Shown: positions 46,230-53,869 of the stretch, in pieces | How positions within the stretch are numbered: position 1 is the first letter of the stretch | Layout of the letters: every line of letters begins with the position of its first letter | Origin: Novosphingobium arvoryzae | GTDB taxonomy: Bacteria; Pseudomonadota; Alphaproteobacteria; Sphingomonadales; Sphingomonadaceae | Direction: 5' to 3' | Assembly (NCBI RefSeq): GCF_014652615.1 | Contig: NZ_BMZD01000002.1 | Span: 1 to 64,000 of the forward strand | Length of the DNA: 64,000 bases | Program-made: the position numbers and the translations under genes | The notes under the pieces: generated by a model | The model's database searches: none | The model's input: only the letters and a program-made list of their open reading frames with translations | Told to the model about the DNA's origin: nothing

Positions 46230-46604
46230 ATGACCACCATCGCAAACGAAAACGATTTCTCCGATTTCACGGAGAAGACCATCGCCATCGAGTTCCTTTT
46301 CAAGTTCCTTTCGCCGGAACGTTGCTCTCACATTGCCCAAGTCATCAAGGACAACATCGAATATGGTGGGATCAATGGTTATTGGACTTATGACAACAAG
46401 GAAGGACTGACCTCTCTGAAGTCCAGTCACATGCCCCTTGTGTGGGATACCATGAACCCAGACACAGGAATGATGCTGAAGCGCATCAAGCGCGACATGA
46501 ACCGCATCACCAAGACCTACAACAAGCTTTGCCGCACTGACATCGAGTACGACAGCTTCAAGGTCCACTTCTTCGACACGATGCGGTTTCCCGACATCGA
46601 CTGA
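46230..46604 (+). CDS. small tandem-paralog protein 1 (124 aa)
   Basis: A soluble protein preceded by GAAAGGAA. The layout is 'IEFLFKFLSPERCSHIAQVIKDNI', then 'GYWTYDNKEGLTSLKS', a helix pair and the closing strand 'YDSFKVHFF'. It shares this strand-helix-W-strand-helix-strand plan with the next three proteins. No recognised family. Between it and the next gene is copy 2 of the RNA element. Confidence 0.65.
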   Translation: MTTIANENDFSDFTEKTIAIEFLFKFLSPERCSHIAQVIKDNIEYGGINGYWTYDNKEGLTSLKSSHMPLVWDTMNPDTGMMLKRIKRDMNRITKTYNKLCRTDIEYDSFKVHFFDTMRFPDID

Positions 46605-46620
46605 CCCCGAAAGTTCCCGA

Positions 46621-46680
46621 CCTGCGCTCTTCGGTCAGCACCCTGCTTTCCGAGGAACGGCGAAGCTTTGTCAGCGCAGG
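46621..46680 (+). ncRNA. conserved structured RNA element, copy 2
   Basis: The outer stem CCTGCGCT (46621-46628) pairs with AGCGCAGG (46673-46680), a different sequence from copy 1. The inner part CTGCTTTCCGAGGAACGGCG is followed by AAGCTTTG. It ends 26 bp before ATG 46707. Confidence 0.7.
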
Positions 46681-46706
46681 CCGGACAAAATTCAAAGGAA
46701 TTTGAT

Positions 46707-47093
46707 ATGACTGACTTCAAGTATGCGCCCCAAGTCCCTTACATTTTTGGCATCGACTTTTTCTTTTCGAACGCAAGCGTGGGGCACATTCGTAATCTTT
46801 CACCGTCACTGAAAACACTGATCGCATATACCGATCTCCATTGCGCCACGTGGAAAATTTATTCGGATGAGTATGGCGTCACTGCAACTGCGATGCACGA
46901 ACCACACTTTATTGATCCGTCAATTATTTTGCTCCTCGTGGACCTCGTAGCGATGGAAACCACTCGTTGCGTTTCTTTGTACAATCAGACGACGGGCACC
47001 CATATCGAAATGGACGGCATCGAGTTCTATTGTCGTAACATGACGGCAGAAGATGCGTTCGGCAGCGCCAACACGCATCAGATTTGGCCGTAA
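46707..47093 (+). CDS. small tandem-paralog protein 2 (128 aa)
   Basis: ATG 46707 with AAAGGA upstream. The plan matches its neighbours: 'FGIDFFFSNASVGHIRNL', 'LIAYTDLHCATWKIYSDEYGVTATAMHEPHF', helices, then 'IEMDGIEFYCRN'. It is most similar in layout to protein 4 (47671). Function unknown. Confidence 0.65.
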   Translation: MTDFKYAPQVPYIFGIDFFFSNASVGHIRNLSPSLKTLIAYTDLHCATWKIYSDEYGVTATAMHEPHFIDPSIILLLVDLVAMETTRCVSLYNQTTGTHIEMDGIEFYCRNMTAEDAFGSANTHQIWP

Positions 47094-47129
47094 AAACATC
47101 ACGCAAAACGCCGACATCACACAAAACCC

Positions 47130-47195
47130 GACCCGCGCAGATCAGTCGCCCCCCCTGCTTTCCGAAGCACGGCGAAGCTTTGCCTTGTGTGGGTC
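47130..47195 (+). ncRNA. conserved structured RNA element, copy 3
   Basis: The outer stem GACCCGCGCA (47130-47139) pairs with TGTGTGGGTC (47186-47195), including two G-T wobbles. The inner part is CTGCTTTCCGAAGCACGGCG then AAGCTTTG. It ends 23 bp before ATG 47219. Confidence 0.7.
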
Positions 47196-47218
47196 AGGGA
47201 AATTCAAAGGATTTAAAC

Positions 47219-47611
47219 ATGATCGACATTGATCCGAACCACCTCGAAGCAACGGTCGCTGCCGTCAAATTCGCGCTGCGCCACTTTGTGCCGGAGCGTC
47301 AATCCATCCTCCAAACCTATCTGGCCGCTGACATTGCAGACGTTAACTTCAGTTCCGCACTTTGGTCGGCCAAGACGGAGGATGGCCTGACCGTGCTGCA
47401 AGCCCGTGTCCGCCCGCTCTACATTCAGAAGGGCGCCATCTCGGCACTGCGCGATGAAATTTGGAAGCAAGGCGAGCGGGCCATTGATGAGTTCAACCGC
47501 GTCTGTCGGTATCGCTGCGAGCTCGTCGATGTTCGGCTGTTTGTCGATCTCGGTGACGGCCGCCTCGTGTTGATGCCGAAGAATGCTCCGATCGCTGCGC
47601 CCAGCTGCTGA
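47219..47611 (+). CDS. small tandem-paralog protein 3 (130 aa)
   Basis: ATG 47219 follows AAAGG. 'AAVKFALRHFVPERQSILQTYL', 'SALWSAKTEDGLTVLQARV', a helix pair and 'CELVDVRLFVDLGD' repeat the family plan. It is closest in layout to protein 1. Soluble, no Cys-rich or catalytic motif seen. Confidence 0.65.
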   Translation: MIDIDPNHLEATVAAVKFALRHFVPERQSILQTYLAADIADVNFSSALWSAKTEDGLTVLQARVRPLYIQKGAISALRDEIWKQGERAIDEFNRVCRYRCELVDVRLFVDLGDGRLVLMPKNAPIAAPSC

Positions 47612-47627
47612 CCCCCACCCCTCACTT

Positions 47628-47657
47628 GTGGAGCTGCATGACAATGTGCAGCTCCAC
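47628..47657 (+). promoter_or_regulatory. 11-bp perfect hairpin just before a ribosome site
   Basis: GTGGAGCTGCA (47628-47638) pairs with TGCAGCTCCAC (47647-47657). AAGGAA follows at once, 9 bp before ATG 47671, so folding could affect initiation or end upstream transcription. Confidence 0.55.
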
Positions 47658-47670
47658 CAAGGAAACCATC

Positions 47671-48054
47671 ATGTTTGACCCTGAAAGCTTGGCCGAAACC
47701 ATTTCTGTCGTGGGCGTCGATCTCTGCTTTTCTGGCATTGACCCAAATTCGTTCTATGCAACCCGTCACTGCATCAAAGATCAAATTCGCTACACCGACC
47801 TTGAACAAGCAGATTGGTTCTGGGCCGGATACGGCCACACCGTCCACATCGTTGCCCTGCATGCCCCTATCGAGCTGCCAGTGACGCTGATCCGGGACTT
47901 GGAGGAAATGGTCTATGATGCAGGCATGGATATTGCCCATCTGATCGGCGCGATCCGCAGCACCCCAATGAAATGTGAAGGCATGGAGTTCTATTTCGAA
48001 GGTTGCGGGATCACTCATCCGCCAGCACGAATGCATCCCCTTCTGCCACCATGA
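47671..48054 (+). CDS. small tandem-paralog protein 4 (127 aa)
   Basis: 'VVGVDLCFSGIDPNSFYATRHCIKDQIRYTDLEQADWFW', 'GHTVHIVALHAP', helices and 'MKCEGMEFYFEGCG' give the same plan as protein 2. The start ATG 47671 is fixed by AAGGAA. Function unknown. Confidence 0.65.
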   Translation: MFDPESLAETISVVGVDLCFSGIDPNSFYATRHCIKDQIRYTDLEQADWFWAGYGHTVHIVALHAPIELPVTLIRDLEEMVYDAGMDIAHLIGAIRSTPMKCEGMEFYFEGCGITHPPARMHPLLPP

Positions 48055-48141
48055 AAGGCCTGATTTTCCGCCAATTTCGGTAGGAAGGCCATTCTCTCCG
48101 ACACTACGCTGCCTTCATCAACAACGATGAAAGGCATTGAG

Positions 48142-48534
48142 ATGTCCTCGCTCTCCAAGTTCACATTCAAGACGCTGGCCAAAGCGCAACCAGTCGAACC
48201 TATCCAACGACGCCGCGACAAGATCATTGCCGCTATCGAACAGCAGAAGCAGGTTCTGGTAGCTGCATTGAAGGGCGAAACCTTCACCATTCCAGCCAAA
48301 GCCGAAGGCAAGCCTGCCAAGGCAGTGCGAGCATGGTGGGTTGCGCAAGACAACGGCCTCTATGTGCAGTGTCGGTACGGCGCTCGGCCCTTGCTGCTCA
48401 ATGCCACCAACAATTCCGTCTTCGTCAACAAGCTGGACGAAGTAGGCGCTGTCCTCACTGCCTTTGCCGCTGCCGCCAAAGCCGGTGAGCTTGATGCTGC
48501 AATGGCCGCCGTTGCCGAGCGCAAGAAGGGGTAA
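48142..48534 (+). CDS. DUF6641-like protein (130 aa)
   Basis: Begins MSSLSKFTFKTLAKAQPVEPIQRRRDKIIAAIEQQKQVL, the pattern of a small family I know as DUF6641 from plasmids and phages of alphaproteobacteria. A central 'VRAWWVAQDNGLYVQCRYGARPLLL' strand region and an Ala-rich C-terminal helix follow. Its stop overlaps the next ATG (TAATG). The start could be ATG 48127. Confidence 0.65.
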   Translation: MSSLSKFTFKTLAKAQPVEPIQRRRDKIIAAIEQQKQVLVAALKGETFTIPAKAEGKPAKAVRAWWVAQDNGLYVQCRYGARPLLLNATNNSVFVNKLDEVGAVLTAFAAAAKAGELDAAMAAVAERKKG

Positions 48535-48686
48535 TGGCCATGAAGCAGTATCGTCTTTGGGTTCGCGTTAGCCTGTACCAGACCACGCACACCATCATCA
48601 CCGCCGACAACGACATGGCTGCCAAGCAGCTTGGTGAAGCGATGTTCGGGAAGGGTAATGTCCTGAACTACACGAGGGCCAGCTGA
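48534..48686 (+). CDS. small protein (50 aa) coupled to the DUF3768 gene
   Basis: ATG 48534 overlaps the previous stop (TAATG) and its own stop overlaps the next start (TGATG), so the three genes are translationally coupled. The sequence (KQYRLWVRVSLYQTTHTIITADND, then AKQLGEAMFG) looks like a short alpha/beta protein. It is too short for many gene finders. Confidence 0.6.
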   Translation: MAMKQYRLWVRVSLYQTTHTIITADNDMAAKQLGEAMFGKGNVLNYTRAS

Positions 48687-49003
48687 TGACAGCGGCCCGG
48701 ATTGCAGAACTCAACGATGCTGCCCGGACTTCGTTCATTGGCTGCCGTGTCGTGATCACCAAGGGCATTGCAGCCATGGACGATCTCGACGGTCTGTATG
48801 CTAAGGTCCGCGCCTTCAACGATTTCACCGACCGCAACGATCCCTATGGCGAGCACGACTTGGGCAGTGTCGAGCACGAGGGACAGACCGTGTTCTGGAA
48901 ATTTGACTATTACGATGCTGACCTGCTCATGCATTCACCCGACGCCAGCGATCTTGCTGTGACCTGCCGTGTGCTGACGATCATGCTGGCTGAGGAATAC
49001 TGA
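48686..49003 (+). CDS. DUF3768 family protein (105 aa)
   Basis: Clear family pattern: 'IAELNDAARTSFIGCRVVIT', 'VRAFNDFTDRNDPYGEHDLG', 'FWKFDYYDADL' and the closing 'VTCRVLTIMLAEEY'. DUF3768 proteins are frequent on proteobacterial plasmids and integrative elements. Function unknown. Confidence 0.85.
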   Translation: MTAARIAELNDAARTSFIGCRVVITKGIAAMDDLDGLYAKVRAFNDFTDRNDPYGEHDLGSVEHEGQTVFWKFDYYDADLLMHSPDASDLAVTCRVLTIMLAEEY

Positions 49004-49026
49004 TCGTCTCAGGCGATAAATACCTC

Positions 49027-49206
49027 ATGAGATTTGTAGAATTTGCCATCAAACCCATCAAGCCCATGACACTGGCACAGGCCCGCATCGCCTCACTCAA
49101 GCGTCAGGTGGATCAATCCAAAACAGCCCTGAAGCGCGAACGTGATGCACAGCGGCTGCAAAAAGACCGGGAACGGCAGCGAAAGCAACTCAGCAATCGC
49201 GCATAG
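49027..49206 (+). CDS. small basic coiled protein (59 aa), phage type
   Basis: MRFVEFAIKPIKPMTLAQAR followed by a Lys/Arg/Gln-rich helix ending RKQLSNRA. Small proteins of this layout (MRFxEF, LKxxKDxAxxALKxERDRQ) occur in phages and plasmids of alphaproteobacteria. It is the last gene before palindromic site 10, whose first base is 20 bp past the stop. Confidence 0.6.
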   Translation: MRFVEFAIKPIKPMTLAQARIASLKRQVDQSKTALKRERDAQRLQKDRERQRKQLSNRA

Positions 49207-49225
49207 CCTGTCGCCGCCGCACATG

Positions 49226-49240
49226 GTCGTGTCGCACGAC
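49226..49240 (+). repeat. palindromic site 10, GTCGTGTCGCACGAC
   Basis: AATG-type left flank (ACATG) and TGAT on the right. It closes the phage-like operon. Confidence 0.9.
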
Positions 49241-49433
49241 TGATTATCGCGGGCCAAACCAGCCATCTTTTGCAGCAAATTGCGTCGGAGGCAGTTGCCG
49301 CAAAAACTGCCATGGCCAGTTAGATGCAATCACCATTGGTGCGGTTCTCCATACCTGCGATTTTTTGCGCGGCGCAAATTTTACCCGCAGGAGACCCAAA
49401 TCTTGTTGGCCTTATAAGTTTCTGAAGTTAATA

Positions 49434-49456
49434 TGTTACAATGGAATTCTGACCTC
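49434..49456 (+). promoter_or_regulatory. sequence shared with 1543-1565
   Basis: Nineteen of 23 bases match the stretch containing TATAAT upstream of the Rep-like gene (both read GTTA-AAT-GAA-TCTGACCT). Here it lies at the 3' end of the DUF6626-like gene. It may be a promoter or a conserved island junction. Confidence 0.3.
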
Positions 49457-49761
49457 TAAACACCAAGCCAGATCGCCTTGCTCTTAGCGTTGATCTGGGC
49501 ATGGCATCGCTGGCTCAGGGACAGAAAGCGTCGACCAATCTCTCGGTGCCGGTCGTGCTGGACCAACTGATTGCCGTAGTGGTGCAGTTTGCTTGCGCAG
49601 ATGGCGATGGTTGCCACACTTGGTTCGCCGCCTTTGAAACGCAAGGTGCGCAGATAGCATTCGCTGCGGCCAAGCCAGTCCCTGCTGAACTCGCTTTCGC
49701 TGTCCACGGCCTTGATCGCCTTCAGCAGATCAAAGACCTCATTTATAACCGTTTTCTCCAT
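49456..49761 (-). CDS. DUF6626-like protein (101 aa)
   Basis: MEKTVINEVFDLLKAIKAVDSESEFSRDWLGRSECYLRTLRFKGGEPSVATIAICASKLHHYG is a good match to the small family I know as DUF6626, and a homolog stands at 2417-2710. It is preceded by GAGGG. The second half is His/Arg-rich. Probably DNA- or regulator-associated, but unproven. Confidence 0.75.
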   Translation of the reverse strand: MEKTVINEVFDLLKAIKAVDSESEFSRDWLGRSECYLRTLRFKGGEPSVATIAICASKLHHYGNQLVQHDRHREIGRRFLSLSQRCHAQINAKSKAIWLGV

Positions 49762-50385
49762 GTTTTTCCCTCATGTTGCTAAATAACAGTAGATGCAGCC
49801 CAGCTACCGACTGTGCTGTATTTATCTGCGCATAGGGCTCTATGTGTGCATCGAGACTGCCAGCTTTGCTGTTGCCGTCGGAAGTTTGCCCCGCCCAGTG
49901 CTGCTCCAGCAGAGGCAACACACCAAGCAAAGCCGCAACGGGCTTGGAAAAAACATTATGCGGTGGATCGGGATTGAGGCTGACAGTGGTCAGTACCCCG
50001 AATGTACCTGTCGGGCGGTGAGTGGCTCGGCAGGTATTGCGTTGCGATCAACTCCACGCACGTAAAGGCAACAGCGTAACCCTGCCTCCCAGCATTGCTG
50101 GTTGTGCGCACTCACTGGCGGACAAGCTCAAAGAATGTCCAGATGCCATCGAGAGCGCGGAAAGCCTCTCTATGGCATCTAAGTCTAAAGAATATCCCGA
50201 ACAAAAAAACTTCGACGATGATTTCGCGAACCGATAGGAAGCGAAATCAGAAGGCGAAAATGAACGGCGAAGCTGTTCATCCCATGATACTTTCAATCAT
50301 CCCACATGCCCCATCAATCCCGACAGCTACCTGACTGTTTCGATGATGGCTGTTGGCATCGTCTGGCTGATCGATCAAAACGTCG
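49762..50385. other. 624-bp gap without a convincing gene
   Basis: Three short overlapping frames on both strands (49793, 50022, 50048) have no start signal or protein-like character. Nothing else is recognisable. Confidence 0.5.
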
Positions 50386-51114
50386 GTGATGTACCCCTTC
50401 AACGACATTGCCGATGACGACGCCGCACTTGCACATTCTCCCGTGCTCAGGGCTGCATTGCTGACATTCGAGTTCATTGCGACCAATGGACCGATTGAGC
50501 TGACCAAGGGCAAGGCGCTCAAGCGGTATTTCGTGACGTGGGCAGCCGAGGCATTCAACTGGCCCAACTTCACTGCCGAAGACCTCTATGCCGTCAATCG
50601 GGTTCTCAATGAGCAGGACTTTCCGCCATTGGTGATGGTCCACGACCTGCTGCTGAGCACGAAACTGGCGCGGCATTATCGGGGGACATTGCGTATGACA
50701 GCTTTGGCGCAGGAATTGCGGTCAAAACCCGGCGAGCTGTGGCGCTTGCTTGCCAATCACCTGCTCTTCGTCATGGATCACACCCGCTACAGCCGCTTTG
50801 AAGGGGCGTTTGCTGGCGATTGGCTCACGCACCTCGACGTAATCAATGTCGAAGCAGCCGTGGGCATTTCCGAAGCTGCGCTCTGCGTCAAACTATACGG
50901 CGGCGAGGAAGCCTACTACCGGCGCGAAGGCTATGAACGCGGGCTTGAGCTGTACTTGCATGTGCTGCGGCCATTGTGCTGGACGGGCTTGCTGGCAGAA
51001 CTGGTCACTGGCCGAGGCTTACAGCGCAGCGAGCTCTTCGTAAAAACGCCCTTGTGGGCTGCGGCACTACGATTGCCTTCTGATGAGCACGTCGCGCGGC
51101 CCACCATCCAATAA
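50386..51114 (+). CDS. conserved hypothetical protein next to recombinases (242 aa)
   Basis: A soluble helical protein with 'TFEFIATNGPIELTKGKALKRYFVTWAAEAFNWPNFTAEDLYAVNRVLNE', 'LLLSTKLARHYRGTLRMTALAQEL' and 'LYLHVLRPLCWTGLLAE'. I recall relatives in islands of alphaproteobacteria, without a known function. A winged-helix reading of the 'RMTALAQELRSKPGELWRLL' part is possible. It starts at GTG 50386 or ATG 50389, 139 bp ahead of the short recombinase. Confidence 0.65.
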   Translation: MMYPFNDIADDDAALAHSPVLRAALLTFEFIATNGPIELTKGKALKRYFVTWAAEAFNWPNFTAEDLYAVNRVLNEQDFPPLVMVHDLLLSTKLARHYRGTLRMTALAQELRSKPGELWRLLANHLLFVMDHTRYSRFEGAFAGDWLTHLDVINVEAAVGISEAALCVKLYGGEEAYYRREGYERGLELYLHVLRPLCWTGLLAELVTGRGLQRSELFVKTPLWAAALRLPSDEHVARPTIQ

Positions 51115-51252
51115 TGTCATGAAATTACACATTCATGAGATTTCGCGCTAACCAACTGAAATCATTGATGGCTTTGCAAGCGCCAAATCGGTTGCCCGCT
51201 CAATACCTCAGAAAATATACCCATATTATTGATAATATGAGGTTTTTGGGAA

Positions 51253-51813
51253 ATGAAGCAGGCGCGAACGCTCAACGAGGCAGAACTGAAGCTGGTCATG
51301 GCGCACTGCGCTACGAGGCGACATGCAGCACGTGACCGGGCCATTGTCATGGTCAGCTTCCACCTCGGTTTGCGGGCCAAGGAGATTGCGGCCCTGACTG
51401 TCGGTGATGTGCGTGGGGATGACGGTCAAATTCGCGATCAGTTCACGCTGGACCGATCCCAGACCAAGGGCGGCGTGACGCGAACTGTGTACCTGAACCA
51501 GAAATTGCGCCGGGAATTGCGTTCATTTGTGCCTAAAACGGCGGCGGCCACTGATCCGCTGTTTCCCAGCCAAAAGGGCGGTCACTTCTCCGCCAACACC
51601 ATGTGCCAGCTCTTCCTCGACATATACGGGCAATGCGGGCTCTCAGGTGCCAGCAGCCATTCCGGCAGGCGCTCGTTCATCACTCGGCTGGCCAACAAGG
51701 GCATCAATGTCAGGTTGCTTGCCGCCTTGGCCGGACACTCATCAATTCAGGTCACGCAGCGGTATATCGACGTGAACCCCGACCAGCTCAGCGCGGCTGT
51801 GGAGCTGCTCTGA
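51253..51813 (+). CDS. short tyrosine recombinase, catalytic domain only (186 aa)
   Basis: A FimB-sized enzyme with Arg41 (GLRAKEI), His136-Arg139 (HSGRR), His162 (AGHSS) and Tyr171 (TQRYID), so the active site is complete. No core-binding domain. Homologous to 4183-4758. Palindromic site 11 begins 14 bp past its stop, and a tail of the same gene followed by the same site is found at 36283-36398. This makes it the best candidate enzyme for the palindromic sites. An AT-rich palindrome (ATATTATTGATAATAT, 51223-51238) lies just upstream. Confidence 0.88.
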   Translation: MKQARTLNEAELKLVMAHCATRRHAARDRAIVMVSFHLGLRAKEIAALTVGDVRGDDGQIRDQFTLDRSQTKGGVTRTVYLNQKLRRELRSFVPKTAAATDPLFPSQKGGHFSANTMCQLFLDIYGQCGLSGASSHSGRRSFITRLANKGINVRLLAALAGHSSIQVTQRYIDVNPDQLSAAVELL

Positions 51814-51826
51814 CTGCTCGCGAATG

Positions 51827-51841
51827 GTCGTGTCACACGAC
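51827..51841 (+). repeat. palindromic site 11, GTCGTGTCACACGAC
   Basis: AATG-first orientation, 14 bp after the recombinase stop. The 270 bp that follow before 52112 hold no gene I can support. Confidence 0.9.
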
Positions 51842-52111
51842 TGTTCGGTATGAGGTGGTGAAGACAAACAATCCCCCTCAGAGTGATTAGATTACTGACT
51901 TATATAGATAAAAAGCCAAATTCGCCGCTGAGAAGATCAACCCGATTATGGACAGGTTTATGATCAAACCAGCCATAAACCCTACCAAGCCCAAATGGTC
52001 GTTACTGCTGACGTATCTCAATGGAATCTTGTTTCAAAAACGAAAGCAATCTGCCATACAGTGCATAGAAAATTATGCAGGTGATTGCAGGGCCGCGAGT
52101 CGACAGGGGGC

Positions 52112-52942
52112 ATGATGTCGGACAACAATCAATCTGGGCCGCATTCAGACATCAGCAGAGCTAAGGACCTAAGCAGAAGGGTGTTTAAGGTCGTGCTATA
52201 CGCCATAATGGCTTTCATAGGATTGGTCGCGATTGCAGGAGTTTTAGGAGCGGAATATGCCGCTGGCATGGTCCTTGCTGCCCCTATCGGGTTGGCGGCG
52301 TTGTTTTTCCGCCATAAGTTGAACGCCTTTTACAAAACTGCTGCTGTCGTGGCGATGGTGCTCGTTGTTGGGCTAGGCGTATCGACCCAAAATCAGACCG
52401 AGAAAGCTTACTCGCTTGGCTTCATATCATCAGATGAGATGGAAGAAGCGGCAGAAGCAGGCTTCTCAGACAAGGCTTCATACGAAAAGCACCTCGCGAA
52501 TATAGCAGCCACCGAAAAGGCTAAGGCTGATGCTGCTGCTGCCGCTGCCGCCAACCGAGCTAGAGCGAAAGCAGCTGCTGAGGCAGAAAAAGAACGGCGG
52601 GAGGCCGAAGATGAGAAGCGTCAATTGGCAGCCATGCTTAACGATGCAAAAGCATTAAATGAAAAATATGACTTTATAGCCGGTTCGCGCTGCGGAAGTG
52701 GGGCTGACGATTTCCTTAGATCCATTGCGGCGCATGATTTTGCATGGGACGACGATGCGAAGGGGTTATTCGGAAGAAAATTTCCAGACTACCTTGTACG
52801 AGTTGATGAACCCGGTGTTCTCACGATGGTTTCAGACTATGCGAAATTGCAAAATGGCTTCGGAGCCTTCACACGCATAAAGCTCTTTTGCAGATACGAT
52901 ACGCAAGCAGAAAAAGTTTTGGGATATACATTTTCGCAATGA
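52112..52942 (+). CDS. membrane protein with GF-S-DE repeat motif (276 aa)
   Basis: After a polar start come three hydrophobic segments (two close together at about 25-65 and one at 80-92). A region 'LGFISSDEMEEAAEAGFSDKASYEKHLANIAATEKAKA' leads into an Ala/Lys/Glu coiled coil. The C-terminal domain has two Cys and 'YAKLQNGFGAFTRIKLFCRYDT'. The GF-x-S-x-DE...AGFxDKxSYxKxLAxI motif is shared with the protein at 53870. First of three envelope genes in this module. Confidence 0.6.
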   Translation: MMSDNNQSGPHSDISRAKDLSRRVFKVVLYAIMAFIGLVAIAGVLGAEYAAGMVLAAPIGLAALFFRHKLNAFYKTAAVVAMVLVVGLGVSTQNQTEKAYSLGFISSDEMEEAAEAGFSDKASYEKHLANIAATEKAKADAAAAAAANRARAKAAAEAEKERREAEDEKRQLAAMLNDAKALNEKYDFIAGSRCGSGADDFLRSIAAHDFAWDDDAKGLFGRKFPDYLVRVDEPGVLTMVSDYAKLQNGFGAFTRIKLFCRYDTQAEKVLGYTFSQ

Positions 52943-52988
52943 TTTCGGCCACACGGATATTTCAAAGATAGAAAAAGAGGGGCGATTT

Positions 52989-53813
52989 ATGATCTCTAAG
53001 CGAATCCGCAAGCCTGTTGCCATTGCAGCATCTACGGCTTTTCTGGCATTTCTGGCGGCCTGCGGCCAATCAGCGGAAGAAGGTTTAGATCAACCTACCG
53101 AAAACGCAACGGAAGCCACAGCTGCAACTGTGAAACCGAGTTTTGATTGCTCAAAGGCTTCAAAGCCACAGGAGAAACTGATTTGTTCAGATAGTGAACT
53201 TGCCGAGCTAGATGTTAAGCTTGCGGACGCATACTCGGCAGCAACTCAAGCGGGTGATAAGGCGGCAATTTTGCAAGCCCAGCGTCAGTGGATTAGTCAG
53301 TCATTCAATGCCTGTTCGGATAAGCCTTGCTTGGTAGCTGCTTATCAAAAGCGCCTAACTGACATTAAGACCCCTGCTCCGGTTGCGCGGGACGACACAA
53401 GCAACTTGGACCAGTTATTTGAACTCTCTTTGATGTGTGCGTCGGCGACGAGCCTTACGGCGGGCGCACTCAAGGCTCAGGGGGATCCAGAAGGCGATAC
53501 ATACGAGACACTATCAAAGGTCATGGGATATGCCGCCTCTATCAGCGGCATAAAGATGGGTGTGAGTTATGACGAGAGCTCCGATCGTTATGTGCAAGCG
53601 TTAGACAATTACCGTAATTCTTTCACAAAAGCAGGACAGGCAGGTAAGGCCGACTTGGATGCATTTATGCGTGAGCATGGAAATATACAAAGCCGGTGCT
53701 CTGAACTCATCAAAAATCCTGGAAACTTCAAAAATCTTTCGGCTCTCTCATTCCGAGTCCATGATAATCAGATTGACTTCGACCAAGCTGCAGCTGAGCT
53801 TAATCTGCAATAA
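52989..53813 (+). CDS. lipoprotein with LprI-like lysozyme-inhibitor domain (274 aa)
   Basis: The lipobox is FLAACG (Cys25). The region 'FDCSKASKPQEKLICSDSELAELDVKLADAYSAA...QRQWISQSFNACSDKPCLVAAYQKRLTDI' is a clear LprI/DUF1311 domain with its paired Cys residues. A helical C-terminal domain follows. LprI-type proteins can inhibit lysozyme. A second LprI-type lipoprotein is at 40294-41202 in unit A. Confidence 0.8.
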   Translation: MISKRIRKPVAIAASTAFLAFLAACGQSAEEGLDQPTENATEATAATVKPSFDCSKASKPQEKLICSDSELAELDVKLADAYSAATQAGDKAAILQAQRQWISQSFNACSDKPCLVAAYQKRLTDIKTPAPVARDDTSNLDQLFELSLMCASATSLTAGALKAQGDPEGDTYETLSKVMGYAASISGIKMGVSYDESSDRYVQALDNYRNSFTKAGQAGKADLDAFMREHGNIQSRCSELIKNPGNFKNLSALSFRVHDNQIDFDQAAAELNLQ

Positions 53814-53869
53814 AATTTTATCATGCAGGTTTTCCTCATTAAATATCGATTTTCCACAGGGGCACAGTG

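Noticed and set aside
49793..50296. Three overlapping short frames before 50386
   Set aside because: No start signals, mutually overlapping on both strands, and no recognisable sequence pattern.
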